Positions 47,421 to 56,701 of a stretch of DNA of 64,000 nt are shown here, in pieces; the stretch's first letter is position 1, and each line of letters starts with the position of its first letter. This stretch comes from Corynebacterium senegalense (GTDB taxonomy: Bacteria; Actinomycetota; Actinomycetes; Mycobacteriales; Mycobacteriaceae), in NCBI RefSeq assembly GCF_900411315.1, contig NZ_LS990887.1, positions 1,362,045-1,426,044 on the forward strand, given 5' to 3'. Under the pieces are notes generated by a model. It was not told where the DNA came from, did no database searches, and saw only the letters and a program-made list of their open reading frames with translations. Both the position numbers and the translations under genes were made by a program.

Positions 47421-48665
47421 CTACTTCCCCCTCCTGTCGGTGGTGCTGATGACCCAGTCCGGGTGCGCGTCCAGGGTGGCGCGGACGTGGGCGACGTCCT
47501 TGTCACCGCGGCCGGACAGGGAGACGAGGATGTTCTCGGGCTCGGTGGCCTCCTCGGCGCGCTTGAGGGCGTAGGCCAGAGCGTGGGAGGACTCCAGCGC
47601 CGGGATGATGCCCTCGTACTTGGACAGCAGCTGGAAGGCGCGCAGCGCGTCCTCGTCGGTGACGGGGATGTAGCGGGCCCGCCCGGTCTGCGCCAGGTGC
47701 GCGTGCTCGGGGCCGACGGCCGGGTAGTCCAGGCCGGCGGAGATGGAGTAGGACTCCTCCACCTGGCCGTCGTCGTCGCGCATGAGGTAGGAGCGCGTGC
47801 CGTGGAGGATGCCCACGGTGCCGGCGGCGATGGCGGCGCCGTGCTTGCCTTTGCCGAAGCCCTCCCCGCCCGGCTCGGCGCCGATGAGCTCGACGCCCTC
47901 GTCGTCGATGAAGTCGGCGAACATGCCGATGGCGTTGGAGCCGCCGCCCACGCAGGCGACGACGGCGTCGGGCAGCCCGCCGGTGCGCTCGATCATCTGG
48001 GCGCGGGCCTCGGTGGAGATGACGCGGTGGAACTCCTTGACGATCTTCGGGAAGGGGTGCGGGCCCGCGGCGGTGCCGAGCAGGTAGTGGGACTCGTGGA
48101 AGGTCGCGGTCCAGTCGCGCAGCGCCTCGTTGACCGCGTCCTTGAGGGTGCCGGAGCCGGAGTCGACCCCGACGACCTCGGCGCCCATGAGACGCATGCG
48201 GAAGACGTTGGGCTCCTGGCGGGCCATGTCCTCCACGCCCATGTAGACCACGCAGTCGAGGTCGAGAAGGGCGCAGGCCAGGGCCGTCGCGGTGCCGTGC
48301 TGCCCGGCACCTGTCTCGGCGATGATGCGGGTCTTGCCCATCTTCTTGGCCAGCAGGGCCTGCCCGATCACCTGGTTGGTCTTGTGCGCGCCGCCGTGGA
48401 CGAGGTCCTCGCGCTTGAGGAAGATCCGCGCGGGGCTGTCGCCCAGCGGGAGGTTGCGGCACTCGGTCAGCGGGGTGGGCCTGCCGAGGTAGTCGCGCAG
48501 CAGCGCGCGGTACTCGGCCATGAACTCCTCGTCCTCCCACGCCTCCACGAAGGCCTTCTCGAGCTGGTCGAGGGCGGGCAGGAGCGATTCGGGGACGAAC
48601 TGCCCGCCGAACTCGCCGTAGTAGGCGGGCAGTATGGTGCGCCCGCCGTGCTCGTAATCAGTCAT
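47421..48665 (-). CDS. trpB: Tryptophan synthase beta subunit
   Basis: 414 residues. PLP lysine in [39 protein letters not shown], phosphate loop [12 protein letters not shown]. Start ATG at 48665 with AAAGGGA upstream; the longer open frame upstream belongs to the trpCF region in another frame. Condenses indole with serine. Confidence 0.97.
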   Translation of the reverse strand: MTDYEHGGRTILPAYYGEFGGQFVPESLLPALDQLEKAFVEAWEDEEFMAEYRALLRDYLGRPTPLTECRNLPLGDSPARIFLKREDLVHGGAHKTNQVIGQALLAKKMGKTRIIAETGAGQHGTATALACALLDLDCVVYMGVEDMARQEPNVFRMRLMGAEVVGVDSGSGTLKDAVNEALRDWTATFHESHYLLGTAAGPHPFPKIVKEFHRVISTEARAQMIERTGGLPDAVVACVGGGSNAIGMFADFIDDEGVELIGAEPGGEGFGKGKHGAAIAAGTVGILHGTRSYLMRDDDGQVEESYSISAGLDYPAVGPEHAHLAQTGRARYIPVTDEDALRAFQLLSKYEGIIPALESSHALAYALKRAEEATEPENILVSLSGRGDKDVAHVRATLDAHPDWVISTTDRRGK

Positions 48666-48679
48666 GTGTGGTGTCCCTT

Positions 48680-50080
48680 TTAGTAGTGGAAATTTCGGAT
48701 GGTGCGGAAGGCTGTGCGCAGCGCGGCCGCGTCCTTGCGGCCCTTCTGGCCGGGGTACTCCACGCCGGAGTTTAGGTCGACGCCCGCGCAGCCGACGCGC
48801 AGCGCGTCCTCGAGGTTGGCGGGCCCGATGCCGCCCGCGAGCAGCGACATCGCCTTGACCTCCTCGGGCACGCTCGCCCAGTCGAAGGCTTCGCCGGAGC
48901 CGCCGTCGTGTGCGTCGAGAACGAGCTTGTCGACGTCCCCCATCAGCGCCGTCGCCAGCTGCGCGCCCTCCGGGCGCGTCATGTCCACCGCGCGCCACAC
49001 CTCAACGCCCTCTCCCACGTCCCCGCGGGCCCGGCGGACAAGCTCGACCTCCGCCTCGATGGACCCCTGGTAGGGCGCGTGGACCTGCACGGCGGCGATC
49101 CCGTCCTGGAGTAGCTCCGCCCACCCCGACGTGCGGCGCGAGACGGCGACGTAGCGCAGGTGGGGCTCGAGGGCGATGATGTCGGCCGATGTTTCACGTG
49201 AAACATTGCGCGACGAGGCCTCCTCGAAGATGAGGCCGCCGTAGACCGCGCCGGCCGCCCGCGCCGCCTGCGCCGCCCCCCAGGATGTCAGCCCGCACAC
49301 CTTGTTCGGCCCGTAGACGAGGTCGCGGGCGGCGAGGTCGATGTCGCGCTGCCCGGTGAGCTGGGAGCCGACGAGGTAGCCGTCCGAGTGCGACCCGAGG
49401 CGGCGCACCGTCTCAGCGTCGCGGATGCCCGACTCCGAGACGACCAGCGCGCCCGCGGGGGCGAGCGGGGCGAGACGCGCGGACCGTCCGAGGTCGATGG
49501 ACAGGTCGTGCAGGTTGCGGTGGTTGACGCCGAAGATCCGCGCCCCCAGGCGGCAGGCGCGCTCGGCCTCCTCCTCGTCGATGACCTCGGTGAGCACGTC
49601 CATGCCCAGCCGCGCGGCCTCGTCGGCCAGGGCGGTGTAGGTGGCGTCGTCAAGCACGCTCAGCATGAGCAGGATCGCGTCCGCGCCGAAGTAGCGCGCG
49701 GCGTGGACCTGAACCTCGTCGACGATGAAATCCTTGCACAGCACCGGGAGGTGGGTCGTCGCGGCGACGGTGGCGAGGTGGTCGTAGTCCCCGCCGAAGC
49801 GGTCCGGCTCGCAGAGCACCGAGATGCCCGCGGCGTAGCGCGAGTAGGTCGCGGCGATCTCCCCCGGTTCGTAGTGGGCGCGGATCACGCCGAGCGAGGG
49901 CGAGGAGGACTTGCACTCCATGATGTACTGCGCGCCGGGGCGGGCGAGGTTGCCGTAGAGGGAGCGCTCGGAGCGCGGCAGGGCCGCTGGGTCGACGTGG
50001 GCTATACGACGCCTAATTTCGTCAAGGTGACTAAAACGTCCCTGGACAATACCCTCTAGGACGGTGGGCAGTTTAGGCAC
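48680..50080 (-). CDS. trpCF: Bifunctional indole-3-glycerol phosphate synthase / PRA isomerase
   Basis: 466 residues, two fused TIM barrels. N-terminal Trp[59 protein letters not shown]-terminal TrpF from about residue 255: [49 protein letters not shown]. Fusion is usual in corynebacteria. A perfect parS site lies within the coding region near the domain junction, read as VSRET. Confidence 0.96.
   Translation of the reverse strand: MPKLPTVLEGIVQGRFSHLDEIRRRIAHVDPAALPRSERSLYGNLARPGAQYIMECKSSSPSLGVIRAHYEPGEIAATYSRYAAGISVLCEPDRFGGDYDHLATVAATTHLPVLCKDFIVDEVQVHAARYFGADAILLMLSVLDDATYTALADEAARLGMDVLTEVIDEEEAERACRLGARIFGVNHRNLHDLSIDLGRSARLAPLAPAGALVVSESGIRDAETVRRLGSHSDGYLVGSQLTGQRDIDLAARDLVYGPNKVCGLTSWGAAQAARAAGAVYGGLIFEEASSRNVSRETSADIIALEPHLRYVAVSRRTSGWAELLQDGIAAVQVHAPYQGSIEAEVELVRRARGDVGEGVEVWRAVDMTRPEGAQLATALMGDVDKLVLDAHDGGSGEAFDWASVPEEVKAMSLLAGGIGPANLEDALRVGCAGVDLNSGVEYPGQKGRKDAAALRTAFRTIRNFHY
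49190..49205. promoter_or_regulatory. parS site, perfect
   Basis: TGTTTCACGTGAAACA, inside trpCF just after the TrpC-TrpF junction. Confidence 0.92.
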
Positions 50081-51101
50081 TGTAATCGGTCTCCTCGTGT
50101 GTCGCGAGCCACGTTTGCACCGTTCCGTCGGCGATCAGCCCGAGCGCGTGCTCGACCCCGCCGCGCAGGGTGTCGGCGGTGCTGTAGAGGTAGAACATCG
50201 CGCCGGCCGCCGCAGCGACGGCGTCGCGGTGCGCGGCCGGCCCCTCCCCCGCGAACGTGGCGCGCATCGCGGCCGCATTCTCCACGCCGTCGCCGCCGCG
50301 GAGGTCGTCCAGGGAGTAGCGGGCGAGGCCGAGGTCCTCCGGGGTGATGGTGTAGTGCTCGATGGAGCCTTCGCGGCCGAGCTCCCACACGAGGGTCTCG
50401 CCGTGCAGCGCGACCTCGTCGGTCCCCGCCCCGTGGACGACGAGCGCGCGACCCCGACCGAGCTCCTTCATCGTCTCCGCGATTAGTTGACCCTGTTTAG
50501 GGTTGGCTATCCCCATTATTTGGAATTCCGGACGTCCCGGAGAAAGCAGAGGTCCGAGGGTGTTGAACACGGTGGGCACGCCGAGGGACTTGCGCACCGG
50601 CTGCACGTGGGCGATCGCCGGGTTGTACGCCGGGGCGAAGAGGAAGGTGAAGTTGGAGGACTCGAACTGGCGCACCGCGCGCTCCGGGTCGAGGTCCAGC
50701 GGGATGCTGAGGGCCTCGAGCACGTCCGCCGAGCCCGACTTGGAGGACACGGAGCGGTTCCCGCACTTGATCATCTTCACCCCGCCGGCGGCCGCGACGA
50801 GCGAGGCGGCGGTGGTGATGTTGATGGTGTTCGCCCCATCGCCTCCGGTGCCGGCTGTGTCCATGATCCCCTCCCCCGTCACGGGGAAGGGCCGGCCGGC
50901 CTTGAGGAAGGCGCGGGCCGCGCCGGCAATGTCGGCGAAGGTCTCGCCGCGTGTGCGCACGGTGGCCAGCAGCGCGGCGATGTGCACGTCGTCGTAGTCG
51001 CCGACGGTCAGCGGGGTGAAGGCTTCAACCGCCTCCTCGAGGGTCGGTTCCTTGTTGTCCAGGAAGCGCCGCAGGATTTCCAGCGCCTTGTCGCTCGCCA
51101 T
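50073..51101 (-). CDS. trpD: Anthranilate phosphoribosyltransferase
   Basis: 342 residues. PRPP-binding motif DTAGTGGDGANTINITTAAS, KCGNRSVSSKSGSADVLEAL, FNTLGPLLSPG. Start ATG at 51101 shares its last base with the trpG stop (TAATG), and its end overlaps trpCF by eight bases, so translation is coupled on both sides. Confidence 0.97.
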   Translation of the reverse strand: MASDKALEILRRFLDNKEPTLEEAVEAFTPLTVGDYDDVHIAALLATVRTRGETFADIAGAARAFLKAGRPFPVTGEGIMDTAGTGGDGANTINITTAASLVAAAGGVKMIKCGNRSVSSKSGSADVLEALSIPLDLDPERAVRQFESSNFTFLFAPAYNPAIAHVQPVRKSLGVPTVFNTLGPLLSPGRPEFQIMGIANPKQGQLIAETMKELGRGRALVVHGAGTDEVALHGETLVWELGREGSIEHYTITPEDLGLARYSLDDLRGGDGVENAAAMRATFAGEGPAAHRDAVAAAAGAMFYLYSTADTLRGGVEHALGLIADGTVQTWLATHEETDYSA

Positions 51102-51733
51102 TACTTCGCGCCTTTCTTCATGAGTTCGTTCACGCAGCGTTCCAGGATCACTGGCCCGCCCGGGGTGAGGATGGATTCGGGGTGGAACTGCAGCCCGATG
51201 GACATGCCGTCGTCGGAGGCCGCGGCCATGATGACGTCGCCAAGCTGCGTGCTCGTCCGCGCGAGCGCGTGCATGCCCTCGGGCGCGTCGACCGTGCCGA
51301 GCGAGTGGTAGCGCGCGACCGGCACGGTGCGGCCGGGGCGGCCGGGGACGTCGTCGGTGGTCAGGCCCCCGAACAGCGGGGAGGCCAGGCCGGCGTCGGT
51401 GAGCTGCATGCCTATCGACGCCCCATGGACCGGCCCGCACGGCCGCACCCGACCCCCGAAGTGCTCGATGAGCGCCTGGTAGCCGAGGCAGATGCCGAGG
51501 ATGGGCACGCGGCCCTGGGCGCGGGCGACCAGTTCCATCATGCTGCCCGCCTCGACGGGGTAGCCGGGGCCGGGAGAGAGCACGATGAGCGCGGGGTTGG
51601 CGCGCAGGACGTCGGCGGCGGGCACCGTGTTGCGGTAGACGGTGGTCTCGGCGGTCTTGTGGGCGCTGAGAGCGTCGACGAGGTTGTAGACGAAGGAGTC
51701 CTGGTTGTCCAGCAGGACGATCCGCTGTGTCAT
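51101..51733 (-). CDS. trpG: Anthranilate synthase glutamine amidotransferase component
   Basis: 210 residues. LLDNQDSFVYNLVDAL, oxyanion motif LSPGPGYP, nucleophile Cys in ILGICLGYQALIEHFGG, catalytic His-Glu in LQFHPESIL. Supplies ammonia to TrpE. The HGASIG loop is encoded by a partial copy of the dispersed motif (51412-51426). Overlaps trpE by four bases. Confidence 0.96.
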   Translation of the reverse strand: MTQRIVLLDNQDSFVYNLVDALSAHKTAETTVYRNTVPAADVLRANPALIVLSPGPGYPVEAGSMMELVARAQGRVPILGICLGYQALIEHFGGRVRPCGPVHGASIGMQLTDAGLASPLFGGLTTDDVPGRPGRTVPVARYHSLGTVDAPEGMHALARTSTQLGDVIMAAASDDGMSIGLQFHPESILTPGGPVILERCVNELMKKGAK

Positions 51734-53274
51734 TTGATGACCTCCAGTTCGGCGTTGGCCGCCGCCGCGATGGCCCCGAGCACGGCGTAGGCCTTGTGCA
51801 GGGTTTCGTCGGCCTCGGCCTGGGGGTTCGAGTCGCGCACCACGCCGGCTCCGGCCTGCACCGCGGCTACGCCGTCGACGACGTAGGCGGAGCGGATGAC
51901 GATGCAGTTGTCCATGTCTCCGTCGCCGGTGAGGTAGCCCACCGCCCCGCCGTAGGACCCCCGGCGGGCGCCCTCGAGCTCCCGGATGAGCTCGGTGGCG
52001 CGCAGCTTCGGCGCGCCGGTCAGGGTGCCCATGTTCATGCACGCCCGGTAGGCGTCGAGGGCGTCGAGGTCCTCGGCGAGGGTCGCGGTGACGCGGGAGA
52101 CGAGGTGCATGACGCGCGAGTAGCGGTCCACCTGCAAAAGCTCCGCCACCCGGCGGGTGCCCGGGACGGCGACGCGGGCCATGTCGTTGCGGGCGAGGTC
52201 GACGAGCATGGTGTGCTCGGCGACCTCCTTGGCGTCGGTGCGCAGCTGCAGCTCCATGCGGGTGTCCAGCTCGTGGTTGACGCTGCCGTCGGGGTTGAGC
52301 CCGCGGGGGCGGGTACCCGCGATCGGGTAGAGCTGCACCTCGCGCGTCGCGGCGTTGAACTTGAGGTTCGATTCCGGCGAGGCGCCGAAGAGCTCGTAGC
52401 TGGTGCCGTTCCGGTCGATCCCGCGCACGTAGAACATGTACGGCGAGGGGTTGGTCTCGCGCAGCCGCTGGTAGGCGGCGAAGGCGTCGGGGCACTCGGC
52501 GGTGAAGGTGCGCGCGGGCACGACCTGGTAGATGTCGCCGTTGTAGATGTCGCCTTTGAGCTTCTCGACGTCCCCGCGGAAGCGTTCGTCGGTGATGTCC
52601 GCCGTCACGGTGAGGGTGCCGCCGTGGCGGGGCGCCGCCTGCGGCTCGGGCTGCGCCTCGTCGATGCGCCGTGCGAGCTCGCCCAGGTCGGGGGTCGTGC
52701 CGTCGAAGGCGATGGCGGCCAGATGCGCGGTGCGCTCGCGGTGGTCGACCCGCAGCAGGGTTTCGGCGAGGACGAACTGGTAGTCGGGGTAGGTGTTGGC
52801 GGACTCGCCAACCTCGGGGAGGGTCTCGAAGGTGGCCAGGTAGTCGAAGGCCATGCCCCCCGCGAGGAAGGGGAAGTCGCCCTCCCGGTAGCCGGCGCGG
52901 GTGGTCAGCGCGCGCAACACCTCCACGCTCGAGGTGGCGGTGAGGCGCTCGCGTTCGTCGGCGGCGGTGGAGGCGGGGAAGGCGTAGCTGTTCTCCCCCA
53001 CCCGGTGCTCGGCGAGCTGCTCGGCCAGCCGCGCGGCGAGAACCTCGCCGGAGGGGGTGAGCGGCTCGACGGCCACGCGCTCGCCGTTGCAGGTCACGCG
53101 CAGGGAGGCGGAGAGCACCGCCACGGACTGCAGCCCAGACTTCGTGGTGATGTCGGCGGACTCCAGCAGCACCGCGTCGGGGGCCGTGGTGCCGCCGAGG
53201 TGGGCGAAGAGGCTCGAGGCGTCGGCGTGATAGCGCACGTCGGCCCGCGCTGTGGCGGGTGTGAGGTTCCTCAT
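51730..53274 (-). CDS. trpE: Anthranilate synthase component I
   Basis: 514 residues. Feedback-site motif VLLESADITTKSGLQS retains the LLES tryptophan-binding element, so Trp inhibition is expected. Catalytic region: DIYQVVPARTFTAECPDAFA, YELFGASPESNLKFNA, MHLVSRVTATLAEDLDALDA, and MNMGTLTGAPKLRATELI. First structural gene of the trp operon, behind the leader peptide and attenuator. Confidence 0.97.
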   Translation of the reverse strand: MRNLTPATARADVRYHADASSLFAHLGGTTAPDAVLLESADITTKSGLQSVAVLSASLRVTCNGERVAVEPLTPSGEVLAARLAEQLAEHRVGENSYAFPASTAADERERLTATSSVEVLRALTTRAGYREGDFPFLAGGMAFDYLATFETLPEVGESANTYPDYQFVLAETLLRVDHRERTAHLAAIAFDGTTPDLGELARRIDEAQPEPQAAPRHGGTLTVTADITDERFRGDVEKLKGDIYNGDIYQVVPARTFTAECPDAFAAYQRLRETNPSPYMFYVRGIDRNGTSYELFGASPESNLKFNAATREVQLYPIAGTRPRGLNPDGSVNHELDTRMELQLRTDAKEVAEHTMLVDLARNDMARVAVPGTRRVAELLQVDRYSRVMHLVSRVTATLAEDLDALDAYRACMNMGTLTGAPKLRATELIRELEGARRGSYGGAVGYLTGDGDMDNCIVIRSAYVVDGVAAVQAGAGVVRDSNPQAEADETLHKAYAVLGAIAAAANAELEVIK

Positions 53275-53320
53275 GAGTACGTCCTTGTGTCGTGTGGTCT
53301 ACACCGAGGGTACGGGGAAC

Positions 53321-53362
53321 AAAAAGACCCGCGGTGCTTGGTTTGTCCAAGCCGGCGGGCCG
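53321..53362 (-). terminator. trp operon attenuator
   Basis: On the minus strand GGCCCGCCGGCTTGG, loop ACAAA, CCAAGCACCGCGGGTC followed by TTTTTG, between the leader peptide and trpE. Together with the WWW-containing leader peptide this is a classic transcription attenuator. Confidence 0.85.
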
Positions 53363-53394
53363 AGAAAATTGTGACTAGCTGGGTGGCACGCCGC

Positions 53395-53454
53395 TTACGC
53401 GCGCCACCACCACTGCCCGGGGGCAGCGGCTGCGGAAAAGTTAACGGAAGTCAC
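53395..53454 (-). CDS. trpL: trp operon leader peptide
   Basis: A 19-residue ORF (GTG to TAA) ending ..APGQWWWRA, with three consecutive Trp codons. Ribosome stalling here at low charged tRNA-Trp would prevent the downstream attenuator hairpin. The GTG lies seven bases after a -10 TAACCT and has no ribosome site, so the leader mRNA is probably leaderless. Confidence 0.85.
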   Translation of the reverse strand: MTSVNFSAAAAPGQWWWRA

Positions 53455-53461
53455 GAGGGAT

Positions 53462-53467
53462 AGGTTA
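53462..53467 (-). promoter_or_regulatory. -10 element of the trp operon promoter
   Basis: TAACCT on the minus strand seven bases before the trpL GTG. Confidence 0.5.
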
Positions 53468-53502
53468 TCGGGCGTAGGGGGTGCCCGCAAGCGGTTTCGC
53501 GA

Positions 53503-53518
53503 TGTTTCACGTGAAACA
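53503..53518. promoter_or_regulatory. parS site, perfect
   Basis: TGTTTCACGTGAAACA between the SdpI-like gene and the trp promoter; close enough (about 36 bases) that ParB spreading could affect trp transcription. Confidence 0.92.
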
Positions 53519-53538
53519 TCGGGGCCGGGCGCGCCTCC

Positions 53539-53988
53539 CTAGCGGGATTCGTCCGCGCGCCCCGCGGCCTCGCGCAGGGCGTCGAGGTTCACCCGCGGCG
53601 CCGGGGCGGGGTCGTTGGCGGGCTGGTTCTCCTGGTCGGCACGGGCGGCGTCGACAAGCGCTGCGGCGCGCGCCCCGAAGTTGCCCGCCACGGAGAAGCC
53701 CACGACCGCCGCGACGAAGAAGAGGACGGGGACGAGCCACATCCAGCCGGAGGCCATGAAGGCGAAGGCCGCGGCGAAGGCGAGGGCGACGCCGGAGAAG
53801 ATCCACAGCGGCCCCGCCACCTTGTGCGCCTGGTCCCACGTGGCCTTGTCCTTGCGCACCTCCGGCACGCGGAGGCCGAAGAAGGAGTTGCCGGGCAGCT
53901 TGCCGGCGGTCGCCATCCCGCCCGGGATGACAAGCGCGAGGGCGAGGACGAGGAGGAGGACGCCGACAACGAGGTTTGCTGCACTCAT
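53539..53988 (-). CDS. SdpI-like membrane protein
   Basis: 149 residues. First membrane segment NLVVGVLLLVLALALVIPGG, then the SdpI-type extracytoplasmic motif NSFFGLRVPEVRKDKATWDQAHKVA, two further helices, and a hydrophilic C-terminal tail. In Bacillus SdpI gives toxin immunity; the actinobacterial relatives are uncharacterised. ATG 53988 is chosen because TATGCT ends seven bases before it. A partial copy of the dispersed motif (53644-53660) lies in the tail. Confidence 0.8.
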   Translation of the reverse strand: MSAANLVVGVLLLVLALALVIPGGMATAGKLPGNSFFGLRVPEVRKDKATWDQAHKVAGPLWIFSGVALAFAAAFAFMASGWMWLVPVLFFVAAVVGFSVAGNFGARAAALVDAARADQENQPANDPAPAPRVNLDALREAAGRADESR

Positions 53989-53995
53989 GCCCCTC

Positions 53996-54001
53996 AGCAT
54001 A
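53996..54001 (-). promoter_or_regulatory. -10 element of leaderless SdpI-like gene promoter
   Basis: TATGCT on the minus strand seven bases before ATG 53988. Confidence 0.5.
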
Positions 54002-54078
54002 ACCCCGCCCCCGCGGCCGCCCGAAAGTGAACGGGAGGTTATCGGCCCAGAGTGCGGGCCTACCGTATAGGTTAAGGA

Positions 54079-54092
54079 TTGTCCATAGACAA
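54079..54092. promoter_or_regulatory. Palindrome TTGTC-CATA-GACAA upstream of the symporter gene
   Basis: Perfect 5+5 inverted repeat in the promoter region of the dicarboxylate/amino acid symporter; candidate operator. Confidence 0.35.
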
Positions 54093-54142
54093 CTGTCCCA
54101 CCTATGTAACCCGCCGAGCGGGTCGAGCGAAAAGGCGCGCAC

Positions 54143-55387
54143 ATGAAATCCAAAGTCTTGAACTCGCTGCTGTTCTGGATCGTCGTGGCGATCCTCCTCG
54201 GAATCGTCTGCAGCCTGTTCTTCCCCGTCTGGTTGGCCCGGGTCTTCGTGACCTTCAACGGCCTGTTCTCCAACTTCCTCGGCTTCTTCGTCCCCGTCCT
54301 CATCTTCTCGCTGATCACCCCGGCCATCGCGGGACTCGGCCGCGGCGCGGGCAAGTGGCTGGGCATCACCGCGGGCATCGCCTACGGCTCCACGGTGCTC
54401 TCCGGGCTGATCGCCTGGGCCCTGTCCTCCGCCCTCTACCCCACCCTGCTCGCGGGGCACACCCTCGCCACGGACGTTGACGACCCAGAAGCAGGCGGCC
54501 TGAGCGCCTTCTTCACCGTCGAGATGCCCGCCCCCTTCGAGGTCATGGCGGGTCTCCTCCTCGCCTTCGTGGTCGGCCTGGGCATGACGGCCGTGAAGTC
54601 CAACACGATGTACAGCTTCTTCAGCGAGCTCGAGTCGGTGGTGATGAAGGTGGTCACCGTCTTCGTCATCCCGCTGCTGCCGATCTTCATCTTCGGCACC
54701 TTCCTCAACCTGGGCATGAACGACAACCTGGGCTCCACCATGTCCGCCTTCGGCATCGTGCTCGTCCTGGCGGTTGTGATGACCGTGGTCATTGTCCTCC
54801 TGCAGTACCTCGTCGCGGGCGCCATCGCGGGCCGCAACCCGTTCGTCGCGCTGAAGAACATGCTCCCGGCCTACTTCACGGCGCTGGGCACCTCGTCGTC
54901 CGCGGCCACCATCCCGGTCACCTACGCCTCCACCCTGAAGAACAAGGTGGACGAGAACGTCGCCGGCTTCGTCGTGCCGCTCTGCGCGACGATCCACCTG
55001 TCCGGCTCGATGATGAAGATCACCCTTTACGCCCTCGCCATCGTCTACATGGGTTCGCTGCCGATCGGCGCCGGCCAGATCGCGGGCTTCCTCCTCCTGC
55101 TAGGCATCATGATGGTCGCCGCCCCCGGCGTGCCGGGCGGCGCCATCATGGCGGCCGTCGGACTGCTGCAGGCCAACCTGGGCTTCGACGAGTCGATGGT
55201 CTCGCTCATGATCGCCGCCTACATCGTCATCGACTCCTTCGGCACCGCCGCCAACGTCACCGGCGACGGCGCCATCGCGATGATCGTCAACCGCTTCGCC
55301 GCTGGGTCCATCGAGGGCCACGAGCTCAAGAACAAGCAGCTTGACGACGCCCCCGCCAGCGCCACCGAAGGCTCCACCGCCGTGTAG
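54143..55387 (+). CDS. Dicarboxylate/amino acid:cation symporter (DAACS family)
   Basis: 414 residues. About eight membrane segments plus two re-entrant loops; signature serine-rich loop ALGTSSSAATIPVTYASTLK and the substrate-binding IDSFGTAANVTGDGAIAMIV. Imports glutamate, aspartate, C4-dicarboxylates or serine/threonine with Na+ or H+; substrate not decidable. The Asp/Ala-rich cytoplasmic tail is encoded partly by a variant of the dispersed motif. Followed by a very strong terminator. Confidence 0.92.
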   Translation: MKSKVLNSLLFWIVVAILLGIVCSLFFPVWLARVFVTFNGLFSNFLGFFVPVLIFSLITPAIAGLGRGAGKWLGITAGIAYGSTVLSGLIAWALSSALYPTLLAGHTLATDVDDPEAGGLSAFFTVEMPAPFEVMAGLLLAFVVGLGMTAVKSNTMYSFFSELESVVMKVVTVFVIPLLPIFIFGTFLNLGMNDNLGSTMSAFGIVLVLAVVMTVVIVLLQYLVAGAIAGRNPFVALKNMLPAYFTALGTSSSAATIPVTYASTLKNKVDENVAGFVVPLCATIHLSGSMMKITLYALAIVYMGSLPIGAGQIAGFLLLLGIMMVAAPGVPGGAIMAAVGLLQANLGFDESMVSLMIAAYIVIDSFGTAANVTGDGAIAMIVNRFAAGSIEGHELKNKQLDDAPASATEGSTAV

Positions 55388-55413
55388 CTGTTTAGATCTT
55401 CCGATCGCGCGCG

Positions 55414-55456
55414 AACGCCCCGCCTCCCCTGACGTGAAGGGGAGGCGGGGCGTTTT
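55414..55456 (+). terminator. Strong terminator after the symporter gene
   Basis: A 17-bp perfect stem (AACGCCCCGCCTCCCCT and its complement), loop GACGTGA, ending in TTTT on the plus strand. Lies between convergent genes. Confidence 0.9.
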
Positions 55457-55482
55457 CCGTTGCGGGGACAGGTCAGCGCGCC

Positions 55483-56571
55483 CTACAGCCGCTCCCCCGT
55501 CTCCACGTCGAAGGCGTGCAGCCCGTCCTGGGCAACCTCGGCGTGGAGCACATCGCCTGCCTGCACACCGGAGCGCGGCCCGGTGCGCACGACGATGTGC
55601 CCGGTGGAACCTTCGGCGCTGCCCTCGGAGATCCAGCCGCCGCCGACGAGGTTGCAGTAGAGGTAGGAGTCGGAGCCGAGTTCCTCGACGAACTCCACCT
55701 CGAGCGGCAGGCCCGCAGAGGACGCCGGGGCTATGCGCAGCGCTTCGGGGCGGAAGCCGAGGATGACGCCGCCGTCGGGAAGCGAGACGGGCAGCGCGGC
55801 CTGGCCGAGGCGCGCGATGCCGCCGCTGACCTCGAAGCGGGCGAGGTTCATCGCGGGCGAGCCGATGAAGCCGGCGACGAAGACGTTGTCGGGGTGCTCG
55901 TAGAGCTCGTGGGGCGTTCCCACCTGCTGCAGCACGCCGAAGTTGAGCACCGCGATGCGGTCGCCCATGGTCAGGGCCTCGGTCTGGTCGTGAGTGACGT
56001 AGAGCGTGGTCACGCCCATGCGGCGCTGCAGGCCGGCGATCTGCGTGCGGGTCTGCACGCGCAGCTTGGCGTCGAGGTTGCTCAACGGCTCGTCCATGAG
56101 GAAGACCTGCGGTTCGCGGACGATGGCGCGGCCCATGGCCACGCGCTGGCGCTGCCCGCCGGAGAGGGCCTTCGGCTTGCGGTCGAGGTATTCGGTGAGG
56201 TCGAGCGTGCGCGCGGCCTCACCGACGCGTTTGTTGATCTCCGCCTTGTCCATCCCGGCGAGCTTGAGCGCGAAGCCCATGTTCTCGCGCACGGACATGT
56301 GGGGGTAGAGCGCGTAGTTCTGGAACACCATGGCGATGTCGCGCTCCTTCGGCTCCAGGGTGGTCACGTCGCGCTCCCCGATGAGAATGCGTCCCTCGTT
56401 GGTCTCCTCCAGCCCGGCGAGCATGCGCAGCGCGGTCGACTTTCCGGAGCCCGAGGGTCCGACGAGGACGAGAAACTCGCCGTCGGCAACCTCGAGCGAT
56501 AGCTTGTCGACGCTCGGCTCGCTCGCCCCGGGGTACACGCGGGTGGCCTGGTCAAAGGTTACTGTTGCCAT
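55483..56571 (-). CDS. Orphan carbohydrate ABC transporter ATPase (MsiK/UgpC type)
   Basis: 362 residues. Walker A LVGPSGSGKSTALRMLAGLE, Q-loop VFQNYALYPHMSVRENMGF, signature LSGGQRQRVAMGRAIVREP, Walker B VFLMDEPLSNLDAKLR, and a C-terminal TOBE/OB regulatory region (~240-360). No permease or binding protein genes nearby, which fits a multitask ATPase that energises several sugar importers, as MsiK does. Start ATG 56571 has GAGGAAA upstream. Confidence 0.9.
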   Translation of the reverse strand: MATVTFDQATRVYPGASEPSVDKLSLEVADGEFLVLVGPSGSGKSTALRMLAGLEETNEGRILIGERDVTTLEPKERDIAMVFQNYALYPHMSVRENMGFALKLAGMDKAEINKRVGEAARTLDLTEYLDRKPKALSGGQRQRVAMGRAIVREPQVFLMDEPLSNLDAKLRVQTRTQIAGLQRRMGVTTLYVTHDQTEALTMGDRIAVLNFGVLQQVGTPHELYEHPDNVFVAGFIGSPAMNLARFEVSGGIARLGQAALPVSLPDGGVILGFRPEALRIAPASSAGLPLEVEFVEELGSDSYLYCNLVGGGWISEGSAEGSTGHIVVRTGPRSGVQAGDVLHAEVAQDGLHAFDVETGERL

Positions 56572-56653
56572 GATTTCCTCCATCGGCAGGAACGTGCCGA
56601 ACGATCCGTAGTGGGGTGAACTGGGTTCAGTATAGGGCGCGGCGTCTTCCGCA

Positions 56654-56669
56654 TGTTTCACGTGAAACA
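56654..56669. promoter_or_regulatory. parS site, perfect
   Basis: TGTTTCACGTGAAACA in the divergent gap between the MsiK-type ATPase and the gene at 56702; farthest from dnaA of the five. Confidence 0.92.
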
Positions 56670-56687
56670 TCCGTTTTTCCGCCCCCG

Positions 56688-56693
56688 TATCCT
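56688..56693 (+). promoter_or_regulatory. -10 element of a leaderless promoter
   Basis: TATCCT eight bases before ATG 56702. Confidence 0.5.
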
Positions 56694-56701
56694 GGGTAGC
56701 C

